Of a stretch of DNA of 9,944 nt, positions 1 to 6,669 are shown piece by piece. The translations under genes and the position numbers were made by a program. Origin of the DNA: Fimbriimonadaceae bacterium (lineage in GTDB: Bacteria; Armatimonadota; Fimbriimonadia; Fimbriimonadales; Fimbriimonadaceae); contig JACMJO010000395.1 of the NCBI GenBank assembly GCA_014380605.1, positions 1 through 9,944 on the forward strand. The letters are read 5' to 3'. A model generated the notes under the pieces. It worked only from the letters and a program-made list of their open reading frames with translations. It did not search any database and had not been told where the DNA came from. Every line of letters starts with the position of its first letter. Positions within the stretch are counted from its first letter, which is position 1.

Positions 1-417
1 GGCCGAAGGCGCAAAGTACTCGGAAGGGGCGTTGGGCGGAAGCTCCTCCATTGAAGGCTCCTCGTGCTGGCCCATGTTGCCGTAGGGATCATCAGTTGAG
101 GCACCGGGAAAATTCTGGCTCCCGGACTCCAATGTCTCCATGTTGGATAGCAGAGGCAGAAGTTCGTTGTCCCAAAGGCCGTTGCGGTAGGTTTCGTCGC
201 GAGTCGGATTGGCTCCGGTTTCAATGGGGCCCGGTGAATCCGAAAACTCGGGGAGATCGTCGAAAAAGGCGCGCTTCACGGCGCTTGCCAGGCTCGGATA
301 GAGATATGCCAAAGGCACCGAGTTCGCGGAGGCAAAGATCGCCAAAGATAAGGCGATCAAGAATTCGCGTTTGAGTGCGAGGCGACGAAACGATTCTATT
401 TGGAACAGATGGGACAT
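1..417 (-). CDS. Hypothetical membrane-anchored or secreted protein, N-terminal part (runs off left edge)
   Basis: Reading the - strand from an ATG at 417 gives 139 codons without a stop up to base 1, so the gene is cut by the window. The protein starts MSHLFQIESFRRLALKREF and has one hydrophobic stretch at about residues 19-45 (FLIALSLAIFASANSVPLAY), which could be a signal anchor or signal peptide. From about residue 55 it becomes acidic and rich in Pro, Ser, Asn and Glu, looking like a flexible or disordered region with no motif I recognise. The start is supported by an AAAAGG ribosome site at 435-430, about 12 bases upstream (somewhat long), and by a near-consensus promoter at 479-451 giving a leader of roughly 27 bases. 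It is divergent from the Omp85 gene at 620. The function is unknown. Confidence 0.7.
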   Translation of the reverse strand, partial: MSHLFQIESFRRLALKREFLIALSLAIFASANSVPLAYLYPSLASAVKRAFFDDLPEFSDSPGPIETGANPTRDETYRNGLWDNELLPLLSNMETLESGSQNFPGASTDDPYGNMGQHEEPSMEELPPNAPSEYFAPSA

Positions 418-450
418 AAAATCATCAAACCTTTTGCTAGTTCGATAACT

Positions 451-479
451 ACCATAGCGGTCTTTACATATGATGTCAA
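451..479 (-). promoter_or_regulatory. Sigma70-type promoter for the leftward gene
   Basis: On the - strand a perfect -35 box TTGACA (479-474) is followed after exactly 17 bases by TATGGT (456-451), which matches the -10 consensus at four of six positions including the key first two. Transcription would begin near 444, about 27 bases before the ATG at 417, leaving room for the AAAAGG site at 435-430. No equally good promoter for the rightward Omp85 gene is visible in the same gap (418-619). Confidence 0.65.
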
Positions 480-607
480 GAGAGAATCTTTGAGATTTTG
501 ATCGATTACCTTTTGCAAACTGTTGTTCGTCGCGCACTTCCCAACCCTTTCCTGGCTTCTCGCCGAAGTCTGATAACTCCTGTCACCTTTGTCCATCTAT
601 ATGAGAT

Positions 608-614
608 AGGAAGG
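608..614 (+). promoter_or_regulatory. Ribosome binding site that sets the start of the first Omp85 gene
   Basis: AGGAAGG lies 5 bases before the ATG at 620. The in-frame GTG at 614 overlaps the end of this site and has no correctly spaced site of its own, so ATG 620 is the better start. Confidence 0.65.
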
Positions 615-619
615 TGGCA

Positions 620-2383
620 ATGAGACTCTGGGGTATGGCGATTCTTGTGTTGTGGGCGACGTTAGTCAGTGCGCAGGAGCAGGTGGTGAAACTCATCACG
701 GTGATCGGCGCAAAACAGGTGAGCCAGGAAGCGATTCTCTTGGCATCTGGAATTCGAGCGGGTGAGAAGCCCAATGAGGAGGCAGTTCTCGCCGCGCAGG
801 AAGCGATCGAAAGGATGGGCTTCTTCAAGAGGGTGGCCATCGAGAGAAACGCCGACGAGCTCGTCGTGCGCGTCCAGGAGTGGCCGGTCGTTGAGAAGGT
901 TGAAATCTCAGGGAATCAGGCGATCTCCAGCGCCGAGCTGACGAAGGTTCTGGCCATCGAAGTAGGCAAGATTTTTAACTCGCGGGAGATGGTCGCCAGG
1001 GTGAAGTCGGTTCGAGACCTTTACCAACGCAAGGGGTTCTTTGGCGATGTCTTGGAAGTTGGGTTCAGCATTGAAAACCCAAATACCCTGGCCATCCAAG
1101 TTTTGGAGATGACGGTTAACTCGCTGGTCCCCTACGGCAACAAGCGAACCCGCACCGACATCATCGAACGGCTGTTGTTCACCAAGGTCGGCAAGCCTTT
1201 CAACCGCAACACTTGGCAAAGCGATATCCGCCGATTGCACGCCACAAATTGGTTCGACGACGTGAAGTCGTTCAGCCATGAATCAAGCCCAGGCAGGCTT
1301 GATTTGGTGCCCGCCGTGCTGGAAGCCAAGACGGGGGAATGGTCGGCTGGATTGGCGACGGAGCCGGGGAGCCCGGTCGTGGGCACGTTCAGTATTGCCG
1401 AGCGCAACCTGATGGGAACCGGCCAGTCTTTGGCTTTCCGAGGGGCGCAGGGTCTGAAAACCAGGGGTCCAAGCCTGGAGGTTGAGTACGGCAATCCATT
1501 CCTGACCGCCAACAACCTGACCTTGGCCGCATCAATCTACTCTAGGTTTAGCTATCGCTTTGCGGGATTGGGCTTGGAGAATGGAGAAGATCCAATCGGC
1601 GAAGAGAATCTTGGAGAGCGAAGAGTCGGCGCGACGGTCGGAGTCGCAAAGGCTTTGGACACTAATACAACCGCGCAGGCTGGCCTCCGGATCGAGGATG
1701 TCAAAGCGGCTGGCTCGCTTTCCCAAGGCAATCCAGGGATTGCTCGTCAGAGTGGAGCCTTGGCAAGCCTGATCTTTGGTCTGACCCGGAATCGGAGAGA
1801 TTCAGACGTGGCTCCTTCCAAGGGGGATTGGTTCAAGCTGGGCGTTGAGCCAGGGTTTAGCCGTATTACCCAAGTAGGAGGCTCCCTGAAAGGAACGACG
1901 GGCATTGGGGATCACACTTTCCTGAAGACGACGGCCGAGTATCGGGCTTACTGGGGATTAGACCCAAGCCGAACCGATGAAGGCCTTGAAAAGTCGAGCC
2001 GGATTTTTGCCCTGCGCGTACGATACGGTTCATTGCTTGGGAACGCACCTTTTTCCGAGCAGTTTTTCGTTGGAGGCACCGACTCGGTTCGGGGTTACGC
2101 ACAGGACCGCTACTGGGGGAGCCAGATGTTTGTCGCGACGTTGGAGTATCGCCACACTCTCAATCGCGATCTTGGCATCGTTGGATTTGTGGACTATGGC
2201 GGGGCTTGGGGCGGCTATGGCGGTTTGAGCGATTTCACACAGTCCAAGCGCATGAACTTGCACATAGGATACGGCATTGGCATTAACTACAAGGTGCCAA
2301 GGCTTGGTCCGTTGCGAATCGACTTTGGCGCGGATCGAAGCGGACGCATTCGAACGCACTTCCAGATTGCGACTCCTTTCTAG
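620..2383 (+). CDS. bamA: Omp85-family outer-membrane protein assembly factor (BamA-like), first tandem copy
   Basis: The 587-residue product is predicted to be an outer-membrane insertase that folds beta-barrel proteins. Starting at ATG 620, residues 1-18 form a signal peptide cut after VSA, before QEQVV. Three POTRA-like repeats follow at about 22-88, 89-164 and 165-239; each has a beta-alpha-alpha-beta-beta pattern with the typical G-N/K-x-x and GFF/WF signatures. The barrel spans about 240-587. The Omp85 hallmark loop-6 motif VRGY is at 490-493 (in GGTDSVRGY), a conserved DYGGAWGG stretch is at 525-532, and the chain ends in Phe, as barrel proteins often do. Classical BamA is about 800 residues with five POTRAs; three POTRAs and this length are closer to TamA, but the Skp/Lpx neighbourhood favours a BamA role. 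A close paralogue follows at 2596. Upstream GTG 614 is possible but poorly supported. Confidence 0.9.
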   Translation: MRLWGMAILVLWATLVSAQEQVVKLITVIGAKQVSQEAILLASGIRAGEKPNEEAVLAAQEAIERMGFFKRVAIERNADELVVRVQEWPVVEKVEISGNQAISSAELTKVLAIEVGKIFNSREMVARVKSVRDLYQRKGFFGDVLEVGFSIENPNTLAIQVLEMTVNSLVPYGNKRTRTDIIERLLFTKVGKPFNRNTWQSDIRRLHATNWFDDVKSFSHESSPGRLDLVPAVLEAKTGEWSAGLATEPGSPVVGTFSIAERNLMGTGQSLAFRGAQGLKTRGPSLEVEYGNPFLTANNLTLAASIYSRFSYRFAGLGLENGEDPIGEENLGERRVGATVGVAKALDTNTTAQAGLRIEDVKAAGSLSQGNPGIARQSGALASLIFGLTRNRRDSDVAPSKGDWFKLGVEPGFSRITQVGGSLKGTTGIGDHTFLKTTAEYRAYWGLDPSRTDEGLEKSSRIFALRVRYGSLLGNAPFSEQFFVGGTDSVRGYAQDRYWGSQMFVATLEYRHTLNRDLGIVGFVDYGGAWGGYGGLSDFTQSKRMNLHIGYGIGINYKVPRLGPLRIDFGADRSGRIRTHFQIATPF

Positions 2384-2409
2384 CCCTTATCCAGCGGAAC
2401 ATTCCACTT

Positions 2410-2445
2410 CAAGAAGCCTCACTTTTGCGAAAGTGAGGCTTCTTG
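2410..2445 (+). terminator. Perfect long stem-loop between the two Omp85 genes (terminator or attenuator)
   Basis: AAGAAGCCTCACTTT (2411-2425) is the exact reverse complement of AAAGTGAGGCTTCTT (2430-2444), around the four-base loop TGCG (2426-2429). Bases 2410 and 2445 add a C-G pair, giving a 16 bp stem. It begins 27 bases after the first Omp85 stop codon. There is no proper T-run afterwards (GGGTTC follows), so termination may be partial or the hairpin may instead protect or process the mRNA. UGCG fits the stable UNCG tetraloop class. The hairpin itself is certain; its role is inferred. Confidence 0.6.
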
Positions 2446-2595
2446 GGTTCAGACCATATAATTCCAATTTCTTGATAACCCGTAAAAGACCCACCCTTCT
2501 AACTCGTGGCGGCAAAGGAAAGACCGCTTTGGCCCTTCGGAGGTAAAGTTTCGGGACTGGAACATCCGAGCGGGTCAACTGCGTTCTAGGAAAGA

Positions 2596-4392
2596 ATGCG
2601 GGGATCAGGAGGAAGATTGAACATACGGAATTGCACGATCGCTTTACTTTGGCTTGCCGTTGCGATCGCCAATGCCCAGACTGCGGTGATTCAAACCATC
2701 ACCGTTAAGGGCAACAAAGAAGTAAGCACTGAAGCTATCTTGGCCGCCATGCGAACCAAGGTGGGCCAACCCTACGTGCAAGCCACGCTTGATACCGATA
2801 AGACCACCCTGGAGAACCTAGGGTTCTTTCAAGCGGTGGATGTAAGGGCAAACGCAATCGACGACACCAATCGCGAAGTCATCGTGCAGGTCACAGAATG
2901 GCCGGTAGTCAAAGAGATTCGGGTTGTTGGTAACAAGGGCCTCACGACCGAGGAAATCTTGAAGGAAGTCGACGCCGAAGTTGGCAAGGTTTTCAATCTC
3001 CGTACCAGGGCTCCCAGCGTTCAGAAAATTGAAGCTTTGTATACGAAAAAGGGGCTTTTTGGCCGTGTCGAGGACATGGCCATGCTTGTTGATTCTCCGG
3101 GCACCCTAAGCATTTCCGTTATCGAACTTACGGTCAACTCGGTTTCGGTGCAAGGAAACACTCGAACAAAACTGAGTGTGATGAAGCGCCTTATTAAGAC
3201 GCGAGCTGGTGATCCGTTCCGGGGCGAAAAGTGGACTGCGGACCTTCGACGGCTCGTTGGCACCCAGTGGTTTGAATCGGTGAGAAACATTGAGAACCAG
3301 CCTGAACCAGGCAAACTCGATCTTATCGCCGACGTAAAAGAAGCGCGGACCGGTAATTTTGGAATTGGCGTTCAGCTCGATCCCCGCAACTCGCTTGCAG
3401 GAACATTGAAGCTATCCGACACCAACTTCCGGGGGTCCGGGCAGTCGGTCGGTTTTAGCATCCTTCAAGGCACAGCGGGCGGCGGACCCAGCATTGAGTT
3501 GGATTATGGCAATCCATTCTTCGACGACCGGGGAACGGCGCTCAATGTCTCCTTGTATAGCCGATTGATCTACCGGTTCCAGGGCTCTGGATTCGGGAAC
3601 AACGACTCGCCCACTGAAGACGACATCTTTACGGAGCGGCGCACTGGCGCAGCGGTCTCTATCGGCAAAAGCTTTAACGACTATCTTGCAGGGAACTTTG
3701 CCATCCGATTTGAAGATATCAAGACATCTGATCTGAACACGGACGCCAGCACCGGATTTATCCAGCAAGATGGCACGCTGGCAACAATGACCCTGGGTTT
3801 GACTCGAAATCGGCGCGATGTTGATATCGATCCCGCTCGTGGCGATTGGTTCCGACTTGAGGTAGAGCCTGGTTTTGCCAATATCACGAAGGTTGGCGGG
3901 GACATAGCGGATTCGCTCGGAAACAAGAACTACATCAAGACGACGGCGGAGTATCGCTTCTACTGGAGCGACCAGAAACCCAGAACTCGCAACGAATTGG
4001 AGTCTCCGAGACGAGTGTTAGCGTTCCGAGCCCGATATGGCGTTATCTCCGGCGATGCGCCGTTCTTCGAGCAATACTTTATGGGGGGCGCTTCAACGAT
4101 TCGAGGATATGAGGAGGATCGATTCTGGGGCAAACAGTCTTTCCTAACAACTCTGGAATACCGCCTTCCCGTTCAGAAGTCGCTATCCCTCAGCGCATTT
4201 ATGGACTACGGAGGAGCATGGGGCGGCTTTGGTACGGTCGGCGAGTTTACGCAGTCACGCTCAACGAACCTGAAGTTAGGCTATGGCGTCGGAGTAAGTT
4301 TCCGATCGCCCCTTGGGCCACTTCGATTAGACTTAGCGTTCGACGATCGAGGCAAGACACGGACACACTTCCAGATTGCGACGTCATTTTAG
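2596..4392 (+). CDS. bamA: Omp85-family outer-membrane protein assembly factor (BamA-like), second tandem copy
   Basis: The 598-residue product is a close paralogue of the gene at 620, sharing the same layout and many identical motifs. A signal peptide ends in ANA before QTAV (about residue 27). Three POTRA-like repeats lie at about 31-103, 104-179 and 180-252 (for example VVGNKGLT and VQGNTRTK). The barrel runs from about 253 to 598, with the loop-6 motif IRGY at 502-505, DYGGAWGG at 537-544, and a C-terminal HFQIATSF that parallels HFQIATPF in the first copy. The start is ambiguous: ATG 2596 has AGGAAAG just before it, whereas an in-frame TTG at 2617 has a perfect AGGAGG four bases upstream and would give a cleaner signal peptide (MNIRNCTIALLWLA...) matching the first copy in length. 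A Skp-like gene follows 7 bases after the stop, suggesting shared transcription and a BamA role. As with copy one, TamA-like function cannot be excluded. Confidence 0.9.
   Translation: MRGSGGRLNIRNCTIALLWLAVAIANAQTAVIQTITVKGNKEVSTEAILAAMRTKVGQPYVQATLDTDKTTLENLGFFQAVDVRANAIDDTNREVIVQVTEWPVVKEIRVVGNKGLTTEEILKEVDAEVGKVFNLRTRAPSVQKIEALYTKKGLFGRVEDMAMLVDSPGTLSISVIELTVNSVSVQGNTRTKLSVMKRLIKTRAGDPFRGEKWTADLRRLVGTQWFESVRNIENQPEPGKLDLIADVKEARTGNFGIGVQLDPRNSLAGTLKLSDTNFRGSGQSVGFSILQGTAGGGPSIELDYGNPFFDDRGTALNVSLYSRLIYRFQGSGFGNNDSPTEDDIFTERRTGAAVSIGKSFNDYLAGNFAIRFEDIKTSDLNTDASTGFIQQDGTLATMTLGLTRNRRDVDIDPARGDWFRLEVEPGFANITKVGGDIADSLGNKNYIKTTAEYRFYWSDQKPRTRNELESPRRVLAFRARYGVISGDAPFFEQYFMGGASTIRGYEEDRFWGKQSFLTTLEYRLPVQKSLSLSAFMDYGGAWGGFGTVGEFTQSRSTNLKLGYGVGVSFRSPLGPLRLDLAFDDRGKTRTHFQIATSF
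2607..2612 (+). promoter_or_regulatory. Strong internal Shine-Dalgarno sequence favouring a TTG start at 2617
   Basis: AGGAGG lies inside the longest reading of the second Omp85 gene, four bases before an in-frame TTG (2617-2619). A start there removes the seven residues MRGSGGR and leaves a standard signal peptide. This is the main evidence against the ATG at 2596. Confidence 0.45.
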
Positions 4393-4399
4393 GATAGAG

Positions 4400-5029
4400 A
4401 TGAAGATTCAACACATGGGTTGGGTTTTGGCGGGAGGAATCGCGGGCATGCTTGTCGGCAGCGGTTTCCAAGCCAAAACAGATAAGTACGGGGTGGTCGA
4501 CCTTGCGGAGGTATTTTCCTCCAGCGAGTTTGCCAAGACTCAAACCGATTCGCTTCGGAATTTGAGCACCCAAAGGCAAGACTTGTTGCAGTTCGTCAAT
4601 ACGTATCCCGTTCTTTCCGCCGAGCAAGCGTCGAGGTTTCGAGAGCTCAGCGTCAAGCCTCAAGTCACAGCCGCCGAGAAGGCAGAATTGGACAAACTCA
4701 AGGCGACGATTATTGCCCAAGACAAGAAGTTCAAAGACTTGCAGTTGAAGGCTCAGCCAACTCCAGAAGAGATCGCGTCGCTTCGTGAGTTCAATGATCG
4801 TACACAAAACATGGTCAAAACCATCGACCGATGGGCTCGGGAGTTTGGCGATGAATTGTCAGGCATGCAGGAGAAGCTTCGGAAAGATACGCTTGATCGC
4901 GTCAAGGTTGCCATCCAAGAGGTTGGACTCAAGCAGGGTTACAGCATCGTTTATGTACAGGACATCGTTCCATACGCGGCCAACAACATCACGACCGAAT
5001 CGCTCAAAGCGATGAATTCAAAGAAATAG
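4400..5029 (+). CDS. skp: Skp/OmpH-family periplasmic chaperone, first tandem copy
   Basis: The 209-residue product is predicted to be a periplasmic holdase that binds unfolded outer-membrane proteins and delivers them to BamA. ATG 4400 is chosen because AGGA at 4391-4394 sits 5 bases upstream; an in-frame TTG at 4376 would overlap the end of the Omp85 gene and lacks support. A hydrophobic signal or anchor segment spans residues 7-22 and ends near SGFQA. The family's start motif follows (KYGVVDLAEVF, 29-39). A long charged helical region, about 45-172 (probable coiled-coil tentacles), is interrupted by two Pro-containing turns near 87 and 120-122. The closing GYSIVYVQDIV, 180-190, corresponds to the C-terminal beta-strands of OmpH. 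At 209 residues it is longer than E. coli Skp (about 160). It lies 7 bases after the second Omp85 gene and 7 bases before its own paralogue. Confidence 0.85.
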   Translation: MKIQHMGWVLAGGIAGMLVGSGFQAKTDKYGVVDLAEVFSSSEFAKTQTDSLRNLSTQRQDLLQFVNTYPVLSAEQASRFRELSVKPQVTAAEKAELDKLKATIIAQDKKFKDLQLKAQPTPEEIASLREFNDRTQNMVKTIDRWAREFGDELSGMQEKLRKDTLDRVKVAIQEVGLKQGYSIVYVQDIVPYAANNITTESLKAMNSKK

Positions 5030-5036
5030 AGCAAAC

Positions 5037-5675
5037 ATGAAAATCGACAAAATCTCTCAGATCGGATGGGTAGCGGCCGCCTCGCTTGCCGGCGTTTGGC
5101 TGGCCAGTGGCTTTCAAGACACGAGCACCAAGCTTGCGGTTGTCGATATCGCTCAAGTTGTTGAGAAGAGCACCCACGGGAAGACGAACCAAGACATCTT
5201 TGCGAAGATGAAGAAGAACCGAGAAGATCTCCTTCAATTTATTGACGACAATCGCGTGCTTACCCAGGAGCAAGCCATTCAACTGCGAACTCTCTGGTCG
5301 AAAGACAATCCCACGACCGACGAAAAGAACCAGATGGAGCGAATCAAGGCGGACGTGATCGCATCCAACAAGAAGTGGACCGAGTTGAGCGGCAAGCCAA
5401 CCTTAACTGCCGAAGACCGGACGTTACTCGACGAGTACGCCAAGCGCGGCCAGAACATGGAGCTTATCGCCCGCAAGTGGTACGGCGATTTCACCAATGA
5501 GATGCAAGGGTGGGCAGATAAACAAAAGGTTGCCAGTATCGAAAAGGCCAGAACGGCCATCCAGACCGTTGCCAAAGCCCAGGGATACACGATCGTTTTT
5601 GAGGTCGGCATCGCACCCTACGGCGCGAACGATCTCACCCAGCCCGCCTTGCAGGCGATGAATGCAGCTCCATAG
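5037..5675 (+). CDS. skp: Skp/OmpH-family periplasmic chaperone, second tandem copy
   Basis: The 212-residue product is a paralogue of the preceding gene. Both share an MKI start, a hydrophobic segment ending in SGFQ (here residues 9-27), the family start motif (KLAVVDIAQVV, 32-42), DLLQF (64-68), VL-x-x-EQA (74-80), a QNM element (139-141), GYTIV (183-187) and a C-terminal PY-G-AND...L.AMN block. The middle is helical and charged, consistent with coiled-coil arms. The AUG is 7 bases after the previous stop, with only a weak ribosome site (ATAGAG), so translational coupling is likely. The end overlaps the next gene by 14 bases. The copies have diverged clearly, most in the middle helices where client binding is expected, which suggests different or mixed client ranges. 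Whether they form mixed trimers cannot be told from sequence. Confidence 0.85.
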   Translation: MKIDKISQIGWVAAASLAGVWLASGFQDTSTKLAVVDIAQVVEKSTHGKTNQDIFAKMKKNREDLLQFIDDNRVLTQEQAIQLRTLWSKDNPTTDEKNQMERIKADVIASNKKWTELSGKPTLTAEDRTLLDEYAKRGQNMELIARKWYGDFTNEMQGWADKQKVASIEKARTAIQTVAKAQGYTIVFEVGIAPYGANDLTQPALQAMNAAP

Positions 5676-6669
5676 ACTCCTCTTGATCGCACTTACGCTC
5701 ACGGCCTTCGGTTGCTCACAGCCACCGAAGGCCGTCTTTGTCGATCTGGAGGGCATCTACCTAAGCGAGCGGCCCAAGGAACTGAGTTCCCCAGATCTCA
5801 ATCCGCTCAAATCCGTAGCCATCCCTCAGAGCGTCTCGACCCTGCCGAGATCGCCTGGGGTGTTGATTCTGGACAAAGCGGCTGGCAAGATCGATGCCGC
5901 CCGCAAGCTCATCGAAGCGGACCGCGAGTCCGCCATCAGGACTCTGGGTCGTCGCCTCGCGGCAATCCGGAGCGACGAGATCGACCTCGCGAAGCTCAGG
6001 GCCCTGGAAGAATTCCAAGAAAAGCAAACGGCTTACCTGGCGAAGGTTTACGATCAGTTGTTTGCGATCTTTGAAGAGTATGCGAAAGAGCGCGGCCCAA
6101 AAAATGCCCGGGCCGACTTTTTAGTTATTCGGAAGCCGGACCTGTTTGTAAGCCGAACCAGGCCGACTAACTTTGCCCAGCTCCAGCGAGAAGAGATCGT
6201 TCGCTTGCGGACTTTGGTGAAGCAACTAGATACTGAATATGACCGAAAGGCGACTCAACTTCTGAACGACGCCCAGATTCAGTTAAGCTCGGATCAGGGA
6301 AGCCTCCAAGCGAAGTACGAGACCTTGCGGGCCAATGCCATCGAGCAGGCCGCAAAGGATGCGCGAGCGGCCATTGCTAAATCCGGCTCACCTTCGGACC
6401 TTAATCTAGGTCAGAATAGGTCGGTAGCGGTTTCAGAGGTTCGGGGCCAAACGGTTGTTGTGCCTGGCTCAACAAAGCTTGCGTCGAGTCTTCCAGAGCT
6501 ATCGCAGGGACCCGTCGTTAGTGAAACTGAACGCAGGAAAAGTTTAGATCAGCAATTGGAGATCTGGTTGAAGGTCAACGGATTCGCGAGGGCCAAGACG
6601 GCTACGAATGGAAACGATCTGACTAAAGAGTTTGACTCATGGAGAAAAGTTCACCGGCTTGGACGCTAG
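5662..6669 (+). CDS. Putative coiled-coil lipoprotein, possibly a degenerate Skp/OmpH relative
   Basis: I do not recognise a named family for this 335-residue protein. Residues 1-17 (MQLHRLLLIALTLTAFG) and Cys18 form a lipoprotein-type signal, though Ala at -3 is not ideal. No Asp follows the Cys, so outer-membrane targeting would be expected under the E. coli rule. Right after the signal, KAVFVDLEGIY (23-33) resembles the start motif of both upstream Skp-like proteins. Two long charged helical stretches follow (about 74-145 and 172-240), probable coiled coils, then a Ser/Pro/Val linker (240-290). The C-terminal VNGFARAKTATNGNDLTKEF (305-324) vaguely echoes the GY...ANDLT ending of the neighbouring copy. 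It overlaps the upstream gene by 14 bases and lpxD by 31, so it is embedded in the operon. A role as an accessory factor in outer-membrane assembly is inferred from position only. Confidence 0.75.
   Translation: MQLHRLLLIALTLTAFGCSQPPKAVFVDLEGIYLSERPKELSSPDLNPLKSVAIPQSVSTLPRSPGVLILDKAAGKIDAARKLIEADRESAIRTLGRRLAAIRSDEIDLAKLRALEEFQEKQTAYLAKVYDQLFAIFEEYAKERGPKNARADFLVIRKPDLFVSRTRPTNFAQLQREEIVRLRTLVKQLDTEYDRKATQLLNDAQIQLSSDQGSLQAKYETLRANAIEQAAKDARAAIAKSGSPSDLNLGQNRSVAVSEVRGQTVVVPGSTKLASSLPELSQGPVVSETERRKSLDQQLEIWLKVNGFARAKTATNGNDLTKEFDSWRKVHRLGR

Noticed and set aside
51..374. 107-codon + strand open frame at the left end
   Set aside because: It is Arg/Pro/Ser-rich out-of-frame translation opposite the leftward gene, with no ribosome site or recognisable motif.
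469..474. TATGAT as a -10 box for the first Omp85 gene
   Set aside because: No acceptable -35 box lies 16-18 bases upstream, and it would leave a leader of about 140 bases; other sites in 480-619 are no better.
396..596. 66-codon - strand open frame in the divergent gap
   Set aside because: It overlaps the promoter and start of the better-supported leftward gene in another frame, has no recognisable content, and its own start lacks a ribosome site.
2357..2373. 17-base identity (CACTTCCAGATTGCGAC) with 4366-4382 as a possible recombination or attachment repeat
   Set aside because: It encodes the same HFQIAT C-terminal residues in both Omp85 copies, so it is explained by paralogy.
2472..2502. 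TTGATA and TTCTAA as a promoter for the second Omp85 gene
   Set aside because: The spacing is 19 bases and the -10 match is poor.
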